Shown here piece after piece: positions 8,186 to 16,427 of a stretch of DNA of 33,594 nt. This DNA is from an uncultured Clostridia bacterium. GTDB taxonomy: Bacteria > Bacillota > Clostridia > Oscillospirales > Ruminococcaceae. The notes beneath the pieces are model-generated. The model was given only the letters and a program-made list of their open reading frames with translations. It made no database searches and was not told the origin of the DNA. Each line of letters begins with the position of its first letter. The first letter of the stretch is position 1. Both the position numbers and the translations under genes were made by a program. The DNA lies in the NCBI GenBank assembly GCA_947631445.1, contig CANRLN010000020.1:1-33594 (forward strand), given 5' to 3'.

Positions 8186-9961
8186 ATGAAAAACAACATG
8201 AAAACTATTAAGAGATTGGCAAGTATTAGTGCAGCTCTCGTTATGGCTGCAACCTCCACAATGGCATTGGCTGCTTTTGCAGCTGAAGATGATACCAACA
8301 CCCTTACAATTACCACAAAAGCAAATCAGGCAACACACAAGTATTCAGCTTATCAAGTTTTTGATGGTACATATGATGATACTGCTAAGAAACTTACAGA
8401 CATTAAGTGGGGTTCTGGTGTAAGCACAGAAGGTTTGTTAAATGATATTAAAGCTATTACAGTTACTAATACAGGTGCTGATGCTGCAATCAAACCGACA
8501 GTATCTCCATTTGCTGATTGTACAGACGCTGCAAGTGTAGCAGCAACTCTTGGAAACGCAGAAGATGACAGCGAACTCGCAAAGGCATTTGCAAGTGTTG
8601 TTGCTAAGCACAAAACAGGTACTGGCATAGCAAGTACAACATTAGATGATAGTGATACAACTATTAAAGGGCTTGAAGACGGTTATTATCTTGTTGTTGA
8701 TGATGGCAAGGTTGAAGCTGACAAAACTAACAATGGCATTTCAAGATATATGCTTACAACTGTTGGTGGAACAGGTGACGATGCTAACAAAACCATGACA
8801 GTAAAATCTGATGAAGCAAAAGTTGAAAAGAAAGTTGATGAAGATGGTTGGCGAGATTTGGCAGACGCAAATGTTGGTGATAAAGTAAAGTTCCGCCTTG
8901 CTGCTACACTTCCTTCTAACCTCGGCGATTATGAAACCTACAAGCTTGCTTTCCACGATACTTTAGACCTTCCTGGATTTGAAGTAGATAATGAAGGTCA
9001 TGCTGTTATTAGCGACGTTAAATATTATATTGTTAGAAGTGGTTCAACAACTGAAACTGAAATTACAGGCTTAACTAAAACTAATGAAAATGGTACACCA
9101 GATACTAATGTAAAGTTTGCATTTAGTTGTAACGATATTTTGACAGCGTTGAAGACAACTAATAGTAAGGCTATTAAACCAGAAGTAGGCGACAAAATTA
9201 TTGTTGAATATCAGGCTAAACTTGTCCCCGGTGCAAAGACTACGCCTGACACAGGAAATGATAACAAGGTAGTTCTTGAATACTCGAATAATCCTAACGA
9301 TAGTGGAGAAGGCAATAATAATATAACTGAAACACCTGAAGATATTGTTTCGGTATTCACCTATGAGCTTGATTGGAGTAAGGTTAGTAAAACAGATAAA
9401 ACTGCTTTGAAAGGTGCAGAATTTAAACTCCAGGCTACAAGTGGTGTTAATAGTGGTAAGTGGTATCAGTCTAAAATAGAAGACGGCAAAACTATTGTTA
9501 CATGGGTTGTAGAAGAAAGCAATGCTACTACACTTAAAGGCACAGGCGACGGCGAAAATCAGTTCGTAGTTCCTGGACTTGACAAGGGTACATACTTCTT
9601 AAAGGAAACAAAAGTTCCTAATGGATATAATGCTCCAGCAGGCGACGGCTTTAAGCTTGAAATTGACAGAACATTTAAGTCTGATTATATTCAGAATTTC
9701 AATAACGAAACTGACCCGCTCACTTCACTTGTCCTTAAGACTGGTGCAGGAACAGCAACAGAACTTAACGAAGTTACAGATGGTAATGAAGATGCTAAAA
9801 CAACTGGTACTGTTAAGACAAACATCGAGAATGCTTCTGGTACTTCTCTCCCATCAACCGGTAGTATCGGTACTAAGATATTCCTTGCAGGCGGTGGAAC
9901 TCTTGTTCTCGGTGCTGGCGTTACCCTTATCGCTAAAAAGCGTATGAAGAATAAGGAATAA
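8186..9961 (+). CDS. LPXTG-anchored major pilin with isopeptide-forming fimbrial domain
   Basis: This is the probable shaft subunit of a sortase-assembled pilus. The 591-residue precursor has a Sec signal peptide (positive start, hydrophobic 12-30, likely cut after AFA near 33). An N-terminal pilin domain reaches about residue 210. A SpaA/FimA-like isopeptide domain follows (KVEKKV at 212-217, AFHDTLDLPGF at 255-264, LEYSNNP at 364-370). A Cna_B-type domain carries the E-box YFLKETKVPNGY (470-481). The sorting signal is LPSTG (555-559), a hydrophobic stretch and KKRMKNKE. The pilin-motif lysine is not a canonical YPK; MTVKSDEAKVEKKV (204-217) is the best candidate. The frame opens earlier at a TTG (8108), but only 8186 has a ribosome binding site and a signal peptide start. 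Two sortase genes follow. Confidence 0.93.
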   Translation: MKNNMKTIKRLASISAALVMAATSTMALAAFAAEDDTNTLTITTKANQATHKYSAYQVFDGTYDDTAKKLTDIKWGSGVSTEGLLNDIKAITVTNTGADAAIKPTVSPFADCTDAASVAATLGNAEDDSELAKAFASVVAKHKTGTGIASTTLDDSDTTIKGLEDGYYLVVDDGKVEADKTNNGISRYMLTTVGGTGDDANKTMTVKSDEAKVEKKVDEDGWRDLADANVGDKVKFRLAATLPSNLGDYETYKLAFHDTLDLPGFEVDNEGHAVISDVKYYIVRSGSTTETEITGLTKTNENGTPDTNVKFAFSCNDILTALKTTNSKAIKPEVGDKIIVEYQAKLVPGAKTTPDTGNDNKVVLEYSNNPNDSGEGNNNITETPEDIVSVFTYELDWSKVSKTDKTALKGAEFKLQATSGVNSGKWYQSKIEDGKTIVTWVVEESNATTLKGTGDGENQFVVPGLDKGTYFLKETKVPNGYNAPAGDGFKLEIDRTFKSDYIQNFNNETDPLTSLVLKTGAGTATELNEVTDGNEDAKTTGTVKTNIENASGTSLPSTGSIGTKIFLAGGGTLVLGAGVTLIAKKRMKNKE

Positions 9962-9973
9962 TTCAATCATATA

Positions 9974-10000
9974 CCCTTTCCGCCCCAAAAGGGCGGAGGG
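9974..10000 (+). other. hairpin between pilin and sortase genes
   Basis: TCCGCCC pairs with GGGCGGA around CAAAA, with CCC and GGG extending the stem. No T run follows, so it is more likely an RNA processing, stability or partial-termination element that sets pilin above sortase levels than a full terminator. Confidence 0.55.
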
Positions 10001-10032
10001 ATAATAATCAATCGGCAGTATCGGGCGGAGCA

Positions 10033-10076
10033 ATTGTCGACAGCCCACTGCACAAAAACACTCTTTTTGCTCCGTA
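10033..10076 (+). other. second hairpin in the pilin-sortase gap
   Basis: CGGAGCAA pairs with TTGCTCCG roughly 26 nt further on, enclosing ATTGTCGACAGC. Together with the GC-rich hairpin at 9974 and a loose TGTCGA/TCGGCAGC inverted repeat near 10120-10149, it makes this 216-nt gap highly structured. Confidence 0.45.
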
Positions 10077-10177
10077 ATGTCGAAATTTTAACCAAAACTA
10101 ACCATTAATTTCTAATTGCTGTCGAGAGCGTTTATCGTTGTCGGCAGCATAAATGGTTTATATGGGGGATATTAAAA

Positions 10178-11062
10178 TTGGCAAGTTCATCTAAGAAAAA
10201 CATCGTTACAAATATTATTTTGTTTATTATTTTAATAGTCGGTATCGGTATCATGGCTTACCCTACTTTTAGTGACTGGTGGAACACCCGTGTTCAGACA
10301 CAGGCGGTTGCTGCCTATGACCAAGCGGTTGCAAATTTAACACCTGCTGATTATAGCGAAATTTTCCAAAAAGCCTATGACTATAATAATAAAATCGGTC
10401 AGCTTTCCTCTCCTTTCACCGATTATGATACTGTCGCTGACTATGAAAATACCCTTGATATAACCGGCTCGGGCATTATGGGGTATATTTCCATTCCTCA
10501 AATTAATATACAACTTCCAATCTATCACGGCACTTCCCCAGAGGTTTTAAATATTGCTGTTGGGCATATGGAGGGTTCAACTCTCCCTGTCGGCGGAAAA
10601 CATACTAACGCTGTTCTTTCCGCACATCGTGGTTTGCCCTCTGCTAAACTTTTTTCCGACCTTGATAAACTTGTTGTTGGCGACCAGTTTACCATAACCA
10701 TTCTTGACCAGCTTTTAACCTATGAAGTGGAAGAAATTTTAATTGTTCTCCCCGAAAAAATCGAAGAACTTTATCCAATCGGTGATGAAGATTTGGTAAC
10801 CCTTATGACCTGCACCCCTTATGGTATAAATTCCCATAGAATGTTATTGCGTTCTCACCGTGTCGATACGGTTTATCCGCATAATGTAACCATTTCAGCT
10901 GATAGTATTGTAGTTGACCCGATGCTTGTTTTTCCGGTTATCCTCGCCCCAATGATAGTAATATTAATAGGCTATTGGATTTTCGGTGGAAAGTCAAAAG
11001 AATTTAATGCAAGGAATTTTATAGAATTAACAGAAAGTGAGAAAGAAAAAGATGAAAAGTAA
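10178..11062 (+). CDS. class C (pilin-polymerising) sortase
   Basis: This membrane transpeptidase joins pilin subunits by cutting LPXTG and linking the threonine to a pilin lysine. It has 294 residues: an N-terminal membrane segment (9-28), a sortase barrel, and a C-terminal membrane segment (about 249-270) typical of class C. The catalytic residues are H150 (LSAHRG), C212 in TLMTCTPYGINSHRMLLR and R225. The usual lid motif (DPF/DPW) is replaced by SPF at 78-80, if that is the lid. The start is a TTG; it has a good ribosome binding site (GGGGGA, 8 nt away), and the next in-frame ATG would remove the first membrane segment. The stop overlaps the next sortase gene. Confidence 0.92.
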   Translation: MASSSKKNIVTNIILFIILIVGIGIMAYPTFSDWWNTRVQTQAVAAYDQAVANLTPADYSEIFQKAYDYNNKIGQLSSPFTDYDTVADYENTLDITGSGIMGYISIPQINIQLPIYHGTSPEVLNIAVGHMEGSTLPVGGKHTNAVLSAHRGLPSAKLFSDLDKLVVGDQFTITILDQLLTYEVEEILIVLPEKIEELYPIGDEDLVTLMTCTPYGINSHRMLLRSHRVDTVYPHNVTISADSIVVDPMLVFPVILAPMIVILIGYWIFGGKSKEFNARNFIELTESEKEKDEK

Positions 11063-11672
11063 ACGGCTTGGCAGATTTTGTATTTTGCTTGGAGTGCTTA
11101 TGCTTGTTTCGGCGGCTGCTATTGTAATGTATAATATAAACGAGAACAAACAAAGCATGATGCAGGCAAATTCCGTTGTCGAGGAGATAAAAAAGCAAAT
11201 TCCCGATATAACTAATCCCAAATCAGCGGATTCAAGCAGTTTTGTTCCCTCCGGTTTCCCCGAAGATATTCCCGCAACCGTAAAGCAGTTTGACGGAAAA
11301 CCCTATATTGGCATTATTGCTATTCCGTCGCTTGGAATAGAACTTCCTGTTATGAACGAATGGAACTATGAAAATTTAAAAATTGCCCCTTGCCGTTATT
11401 ATGGCAGTTTGGAAGAAAATAATATCATTATTGCCGCCCACAACTATTCATCTTTTTTTCAAGGTCTTGACAAGCTAAACAGCGGCGACAAAATCACCTT
11501 TTATGATTTTGACGGAAAAATTCATAAATATGAGGTTTGCGAAACCGATTTAATTGGAGGCTATTCTCCCGAGCTTATGACCGCCAATCAAGAGCAGTGG
11601 GATTTAACCCTTTTCACCTGTAATTGGAGTGGAAGAAGCCGTGTTACTGTCAGGGCAACAATTATTGAATAA
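11052..11672 (+). CDS. second sortase of the pilus locus (class uncertain, D- or B-like)
   Basis: This 206-residue sortase has one N-terminal membrane anchor (8-28) and no C-terminal one. Catalytic residues are H130 (IIAAHNYSS), C190 (LTLFTCNWSG) and probably R197. The lack of a C-terminal membrane helix and the short barrel argue against class C, so it may attach the finished pilus, or other proteins, to the wall. The ATG at 11052 overlaps the end of the upstream sortase by 11 nt in another frame, so translation is probably coupled; a GTG at 11037 is an alternative start. A terminator follows at once. Confidence 0.85.
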   Translation: MKSKRLGRFCILLGVLMLVSAAAIVMYNINENKQSMMQANSVVEEIKKQIPDITNPKSADSSSFVPSGFPEDIPATVKQFDGKPYIGIIAIPSLGIELPVMNEWNYENLKIAPCRYYGSLEENNIIIAAHNYSSFFQGLDKLNSGDKITFYDFDGKIHKYEVCETDLIGGYSPELMTANQEQWDLTLFTCNWSGRSRVTVRATIIE

Positions 11673-11673
11673 T

Positions 11674-11711
11674 ATATTTCCCCGCCGATAGCGGGGGAAT
11701 ATTATTTTTTT
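11674..11711 (+). terminator. terminator of the pilus locus (palindrome family member)
   Basis: ATATTTCCCCGC pairs with GCGGGGGAATAT around CGATA, followed by ATTATTTTTTT. The arm sequence is nearly identical to the palindrome at 22186. Confidence 0.92.
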
Positions 11712-11725
11712 AAAAAGCAAAAATA

Positions 11726-11754
11726 TTGACAAAATAAAAATAATATGCTATAAT
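11726..11754 (+). promoter_or_regulatory. promoter of hisS-rsmE
   Basis: TTGACA at 11726-11731, a 17-nt spacer ending TGC, then TATAAT at 11749-11754. The leader is only about 30 nt, so there is no room for a T-box. Confidence 0.9.
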
Positions 11755-11790
11755 AAAACCATACTATATTAATTAAGGTGGTTTTTAGAT

Positions 11791-13173
11791 ATGAAAAAAA
11801 ATATAATTGCTCCACGAACCCTTTCGGGTTTTATGGAACTGCTCCCGCAGGAACAAGCGGTGTTTAATAAAATTAAATCGGTGCTTGAGGGTGTGTATTC
11901 TTCTTTTGGATTTTTTCCGCTTGACACCCCTGTGCTTGAATATTCCGAAATTCTGCTTGCAAAGGCAGGCGGTGAAACCGAAAAACAGCTGTATCGTTTT
12001 TCCAAGGGCGACACCGACCTTACCATGCGTTTTGATTTGACCGTTCCGCTTGCAAAATACGTTGCAAAAAATGCGGGCAATCTCAGCTTTCCTTTCAAGC
12101 GTTATCAGATTGGCAAAGTTTACCGTGGCGAGAGAACCCAAAGAGGAAGATTCAGAGAGTTTTATCAATCGGATATTGATATAATCGGCGATGGTCAACT
12201 TTCTATTATAAATGACGCTGAAATTCCTGCTATTATCTATAATATATTCACAAAATTGGGTATTAATGACTTTACTGTAAGAATTAATAATAGAAAAGTA
12301 TTAAATGGCTTTTATGATATGCTCGGTTTTGGTGAGCAGTCGCAGGACATAATGCGAATTGTTGACAAAATCGATAAAATCGGTCAAGAAAACGTTATTG
12401 AAGAACTTGGCAAAATCGGCGTTGAAACCGAAAAGGCAAACAGACTTATTGAATTTATTCGTATTGATGGCAGTTGTGCAGAGGTTGTTTCCAAACTTAA
12501 ACAGCTTGGCGATAACGAAATTTATTTGCAGGGTGTAAGCGAACTTGAGCAGGTTACCAGCCTTATAAGCTCGTTCGGTGTTCCCGAAAAGTTTTTCAAA
12601 ATTGATTTGTCTATTGCAAGGGGTCTGGATTATTACACCGGCACGGTTTATGAAACAACCCTTACCGCACACCCCGAAATTGGCAGTGTATGCTCCGGCG
12701 GAAGATATGATAACCTTGCCGAATATTACACCGAAAGAAAACTACCTGGAGTGGGAATGTCAATCGGCTTGACCCGTCTTTTCTATATTTTGAATGAGAA
12801 AAATTATATTAATAAAAATGATTTTGGTTCTCCATGCGATGCTATGATTATTCCAATGGCAAATGATGAAAACTATTCACAAACCCTTGCTTATGCGGTT
12901 AAGATTGGTGCTTATTTGCGTGAAAATGGCATTTCTACACAAATTTACTATGAAAACAAAAAATTCAAGGGCAAAATTTCTTATGCGGACAAACTTTCCA
13001 TTCCAAATGTTGTGTTTATCGGAGAGGACGAAATTAAAAATGGTGTTATCACGGTAAAAAATCTTAAAACCCACGAACAGCAAACACTTGCACAGGATAA
13101 GGCGGTTGAATTTATAGTTTCCAACAAAAAGCAATCGGGTTCGCTTGTGATTATGGGAGAAGAAGATGCCTAA
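11791..13173 (+). CDS. hisS: histidyl-tRNA synthetase
   Basis: HisRS charges tRNA-His with histidine in the cytosol. It has 460 residues, slightly longer than the E. coli enzyme. The class II core is visible: TMRFDLTVPLAKYVA (78-92), motif 2 FKRYQIGKVYRGERTQRGRF (102-121), the HisRS-specific SIARGLDYYTGTVYE with R277, GSVCSGGRYDNL, and motif 3 PGVGMSIGLTRL. A C-terminal anticodon-binding domain follows. The presence of the full anticodon domain and catalytic motifs makes HisZ unlikely. The motif 2 loop (FREFYQSDIDIIG) is of the form more usual in eukaryotes and archaea (see findings). The ribosome binding site AAGGTGG lies 9 nt from the ATG. The last 8 nt overlap rsmE. Confidence 0.95.
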   Translation: MKKNIIAPRTLSGFMELLPQEQAVFNKIKSVLEGVYSSFGFFPLDTPVLEYSEILLAKAGGETEKQLYRFSKGDTDLTMRFDLTVPLAKYVAKNAGNLSFPFKRYQIGKVYRGERTQRGRFREFYQSDIDIIGDGQLSIINDAEIPAIIYNIFTKLGINDFTVRINNRKVLNGFYDMLGFGEQSQDIMRIVDKIDKIGQENVIEELGKIGVETEKANRLIEFIRIDGSCAEVVSKLKQLGDNEIYLQGVSELEQVTSLISSFGVPEKFFKIDLSIARGLDYYTGTVYETTLTAHPEIGSVCSGGRYDNLAEYYTERKLPGVGMSIGLTRLFYILNEKNYINKNDFGSPCDAMIIPMANDENYSQTLAYAVKIGAYLRENGISTQIYYENKKFKGKISYADKLSIPNVVFIGEDEIKNGVITVKNLKTHEQQTLAQDKAVEFIVSNKKQSGSLVIMGEEDA

Positions 13174-13885
13174 GTTTTTTGCGGATAATGTTGTAGACAA
13201 TCAGATTATTATAAATGGTGAGGACGCTCAGCATATTTCCCGTTCTTTAAGAATGAGGGTGGGCGAAAATCTTACGGTTGTGTGTGTAAGCAGTGAATAT
13301 GACTGCGAAATTTCAGCCATTACCTCCACAGAGGTTTTCTGCAAAATAAAATCAAGCAGTCCACTGACCACAGAACCGGACGTTAAACTTACTCTTTTTC
13401 AAGCTGTTCCAAAATCGGACAAACTGGAATTTATCGTACAAAAGGCGGTTGAACTTGGAGCAACCGAAATTGTGCCGGTGCTTACACAATTTTGCGTTAG
13501 CCGACCTGACAAAAAAAGTTTTGAAAAGAAAAAACAGCGACTTCAAAAAATTGCTCTTAATGCGGCAATGCAGGCGGGCAGGGGAGTTGTTCCAACGGTT
13601 GGGGATATGATAGGATTTGATGAGTGTATAAAACAGATGAAAGAGTTTGATTCTGCTTTGTTTTTCTATGAAAAGGCAGAAAAAAGGCTTGACCCAAAAC
13701 TTTTTGAAAATGCAAAAAATATAGCGGTGCTTATCGGTAGCGAAGGAGGATTTTCTCCCGAAGAAGCGGAAAAATGCCGTGAAAATAAACTTGCTGTCTG
13801 TTCGCTTGGCAAAAGAATATTAAGATGCGAAACGGCAGGAGTATGTGCATTAAGCATTATTATGAACCTTACGGGGAATATATAG
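13166..13885 (+). CDS. rsmE: 16S rRNA m3U1498 methyltransferase RsmE
   Basis: RsmE uses S-adenosylmethionine to methylate N3 of U1498 in 16S rRNA. It is a SPOUT-fold enzyme of 239 residues. An N-terminal PUA-like domain (MPKFFADN...GEDAQHISRSLRMRVGE) precedes the trefoil-knot motifs IGSEGGFSPEEA and LGKRILRCETA, which bind the cofactor. The start lies within the last codons of hisS, with GGGAGA 6 nt upstream, so the pair is translationally coupled. Pairing with a tRNA synthetase makes this a small translation operon. Confidence 0.95.
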   Translation: MPKFFADNVVDNQIIINGEDAQHISRSLRMRVGENLTVVCVSSEYDCEISAITSTEVFCKIKSSSPLTTEPDVKLTLFQAVPKSDKLEFIVQKAVELGATEIVPVLTQFCVSRPDKKSFEKKKQRLQKIALNAAMQAGRGVVPTVGDMIGFDECIKQMKEFDSALFFYEKAEKRLDPKLFENAKNIAVLIGSEGGFSPEEAEKCRENKLAVCSLGKRILRCETAGVCALSIIMNLTGNI

Positions 13886-13929
13886 TAAACAATTATGTGT
13901 AACTATGTTTAATTGTGTACGTTTTTTTT
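13885..13929 (+). terminator. probable terminator of hisS-rsmE
   Basis: An AT-rich 10/11-bp stem (13885-13895 with 13910-13920) and a 14-nt loop are followed by eight Ts. The stem is weak, so efficiency may be partial. Confidence 0.6.
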
Positions 13930-14199
13930 ATAAAATTAAAATAAGTCGAAATTATGAATTTTTTTTGGAATTGTGCATAAAATACAAAAATATCAAGAAT
14001 TTTTAATTATCCTCTTGACAAATTTAAAAAAATGTGTTATAATCAAATAAAGGTAAAATTATTACTTTTGAAAACCACAGAATTTTCTATTCTGCTTAGT
14101 TTGTTTATAAATTGTTTTTTTACAATCTATGCAAATTGTATTTTCTGTTAAATTTGATAAACCAAAGCAAAGGCTTTGAAATTGAAAGGAGAAATTAAA
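13930..14199 (+). other. intergenic region and leader of the acidic protein gene
   Basis: No gene is visible. It holds a strong promoter at 14015 and a leader of about 150 nt with two small hairpins, ACAAT/ATTGT near 14125-14142 and CAAAGC/GCTTTG at 14163-14178. The second ends just upstream of the AAAGGAG ribosome binding site. Confidence 0.55.
14015..14043 (+). promoter_or_regulatory. promoter of the acidic protein gene
   Basis: TTGACA at 14015-14020, a 17-nt spacer ending TGT, then TATAAT at 14038-14043: an exact consensus with extended -10. Confidence 0.9.
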
Positions 14200-14505
14200 A
14201 TGGGAAAGAAACTTAAGGTTGTAGCAGGTATTGCAGCTGTTGCGGCAGGTGCAGCGGCTCTTGTGGCACTTAAAAAGCGTAAGGAACTTGAGGATTACGA
14301 CTATGATGAACTCGATGAGGATTTCGACGACCTTTTTGATGAAGACGAGGACGAAGAAACCGATGAGGACGCTGTAGAAGTTTCCGAAACTGCTGAAGCT
14401 GAGGATAAGGCTGAACAACCGGCAGAAGAAAAAAAAGATGCTGATGTTGTTGCTTCCATTGAGGATGTTTTTAAAAAAGACGCTGAACCGGCGGAAGAAG
14501 AATAA
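14200..14505 (+). CDS. small membrane-anchored acidic protein of unknown function
   Basis: I do not recognise a family. The 101-residue product starts MGKKLK, then an alanine/valine-rich hydrophobic stretch (7-24) that could span the membrane, then KKRKE. From residue 29 onward it is extremely acidic, with runs of D and E (EDYDYDELDEDFDDLFDEDE at 31-50) and no predicted folded domain. The tail ends VASIEDVFKKDAEPAEEE. The positive residues after the hydrophobic stretch would place the acidic tail in the cytoplasm. It has a consensus promoter, a strong ribosome binding site (AAAGGAG) and its own terminator, so it is probably well expressed. A TTG 24 nt upstream is in frame but lacks a ribosome binding site. 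Confidence 0.8.
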   Translation: MGKKLKVVAGIAAVAAGAAALVALKKRKELEDYDYDELDEDFDDLFDEDEDEETDEDAVEVSETAEAEDKAEQPAEEKKDADVVASIEDVFKKDAEPAEEE

Positions 14506-14540
14506 GCAATCGTTTTTTTCAAAAAATAAACTTGATTTTC

Positions 14541-14577
14541 AGGGGGTCTGTTTTTGGCAGTCCCCTTTGAATTTTTT
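14541..14577 (+). terminator. terminator of the acidic protein gene
   Basis: AGGGGG pairs with TCCCCT, with an inner CTG/CAG around a T-rich loop. TTTGAATTTTTT follows. Confidence 0.8.
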
Positions 14578-14615
14578 CAAATTAATTTTTTAGATTTTTA
14601 GAAAAGAGGCAAATT

Positions 14616-16427
14616 ATGGCACAGAACAAAATACCAAAACGTGAACAAGTGGCAGTTGAAAATACTTGGCGATTGGAAGATATTTATCCAACCAATGAGG
14701 CTTGGGAAGAAGATTTGAAAAAGCTTGCAGAGCTTGGGGAAAAGCAGGTGGAGTTTAAAGGCAAGCTTGGCGAAAGTGGCGAAAACCTGCTTGAATATCT
14801 GCAAATTTCTGACGAGATTTCACTTTTAATTGATAGCCTTGCCAACTACGCCCACCGCCGTTCGGACGAGGACACGGCTAATTCTTTCTATCAAGCAATG
14901 AAAGGCAGACTTATGAGTGTGCTGGTGGATATTTCCTCAAAGACAGCATTTGAAGACCCTGAAATTATTGCAATCCCTGATGATGATATGCAAAAGTTTT
15001 ATGGCGAGTGTGAGGGGCTTAAGCTTTACAAACGTGCGTTGGATAGATTAAGAGAAAAGAAACCCCATGTTTTAAGCGAACGTGAAGAACAAATTCTTGC
15101 TCTTTCGGCTGAGGTTGCAAACGTTTCTGAAAATACTTTCACAGCGTTTTCAGACGCCGATTTGAAATTCCCAGATGTTACAAACGAAAAGGGTGAAACT
15201 GTTCAGGTCACACATGGAAGCTATATTCCGCTTGTTCAAAGTCAGGATAGACGTGTGAGAAAAGAGGCTTTTGAATCCCTCTATCACACCTATGAAAAGT
15301 TTAGAAACACCTGTGCGTCAACCCTTGATGGACAGTTTAAGGCACTTAATTTCTATTCCAAGGTAAGAAATTATAATTCACCACTTGAGCAGTCGCTTTC
15401 GGCAAATGAAATTCCCGTTTCGGTTTATACCAACCTTATAGATACTGTTCATGAAAATATGCAGTATATGTATGACTATGTGGATTTACGCCGTGAAATG
15501 CTTGGGGTTGAAAAACTTCATATGTATGATATGTATGTGCCACTTGTTGCTAAGGCAGAAAAGAAAATCAGTTTTGAGCAGGCGAAAGAAACGGTTATTA
15601 AAGCACTCGCTCCAATGGGAGAAGATTATATTAATATCCTAAAAGAGGGTTTTGAAAATCGTTGGATTGATGTGTATGAAAATGAGGGCAAAACTTCAGG
15701 TGCATATTCGGCAGGTGCAAAGGTTCACCCCTATGTTTTGCTTAACCACAAAGACACACTTAACTGCATGTTTACCCTTGCCCATGAAATGGGCCATGCG
15801 ATACACTCATATCTTTCAAATAAAAATCAACCTACTGTTTACAGCGAATATGTTATCTTTGTTGCAGAGGTTGCAAGCACCTGTAATGAGGCACTTTTAA
15901 TGCAATATCTGCTTAAAAACACAGAGGATAAGGCAGAAAAAGCTTATCTTATCAACTATTTTCTTGAGCAGTTTAGAACAACCCTTTATCGTCAAACCAT
16001 GTTTGCGGAGTTTGAACTTAAAATTTCTGAAATTTCAGCAAAAGGCGAAACTCTTACCGCCGACCTGCTTTGTGAAATTTATAGAGAACTTAACAAGCTT
16101 TATTTTGGTGAAAATAATATTAAGATTGACCATGAGATTGATTTGGAATGGGCAAGAATACCACATTTTTATTATGATTTCTATGTTTATCAGTATGCAA
16201 CAGGTTACAGTGCGGCGATTGCTCTTTCCCAGAAAATTTTGTCTGGCGGTGAAGATGCTGTTAAGGACTATATCGGTTTTCTCAAGGGTGGTTGTAGCAC
16301 CGACCCAATTTCACTGCTTAAGGGAGCAGGGGTTGACATGAACACGGCAGAACCTATAAATCAAGCATTAAAGCTTTTTGGTGAACTTATTGGTCAGCTT
16401 AGAGAGCTTTATGAGGACGGTATATGA
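14616..16427 (+). CDS. pepF: oligoendopeptidase F (M3 family zinc peptidase)
   Basis: PepF hydrolyses medium-length peptides (about 7 to 17 residues) in the cytosol. The 603-residue length is normal for the family. The zinc site is HEMGH at 390-394, with E418 in FVAEVASTCNEALL as third ligand. The C-terminal YDFYVYQYATGYSAAIAL is typical of the F subfamily. The ribosome binding site AAAGAGG lies 6 nt from the ATG. Its stop codon overlaps the start of the ABC ATPase gene by 4 nt (ATGA), so the two are coupled and may cooperate in peptide handling; that link is inference. Confidence 0.95.
   Translation: MAQNKIPKREQVAVENTWRLEDIYPTNEAWEEDLKKLAELGEKQVEFKGKLGESGENLLEYLQISDEISLLIDSLANYAHRRSDEDTANSFYQAMKGRLMSVLVDISSKTAFEDPEIIAIPDDDMQKFYGECEGLKLYKRALDRLREKKPHVLSEREEQILALSAEVANVSENTFTAFSDADLKFPDVTNEKGETVQVTHGSYIPLVQSQDRRVRKEAFESLYHTYEKFRNTCASTLDGQFKALNFYSKVRNYNSPLEQSLSANEIPVSVYTNLIDTVHENMQYMYDYVDLRREMLGVEKLHMYDMYVPLVAKAEKKISFEQAKETVIKALAPMGEDYINILKEGFENRWIDVYENEGKTSGAYSAGAKVHPYVLLNHKDTLNCMFTLAHEMGHAIHSYLSNKNQPTVYSEYVIFVAEVASTCNEALLMQYLLKNTEDKAEKAYLINYFLEQFRTTLYRQTMFAEFELKISEISAKGETLTADLLCEIYRELNKLYFGENNIKIDHEIDLEWARIPHFYYDFYVYQYATGYSAAIALSQKILSGGEDAVKDYIGFLKGGCSTDPISLLKGAGVDMNTAEPINQALKLFGELIGQLRELYEDGI

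Noticed and set aside
10101-10118. AACCATTAATTTCTAATT, nearly repeated at about 28525
   Set aside because: Only about 18 AT-rich bases are shared, with no flanking similarity; chance is likely in this composition.
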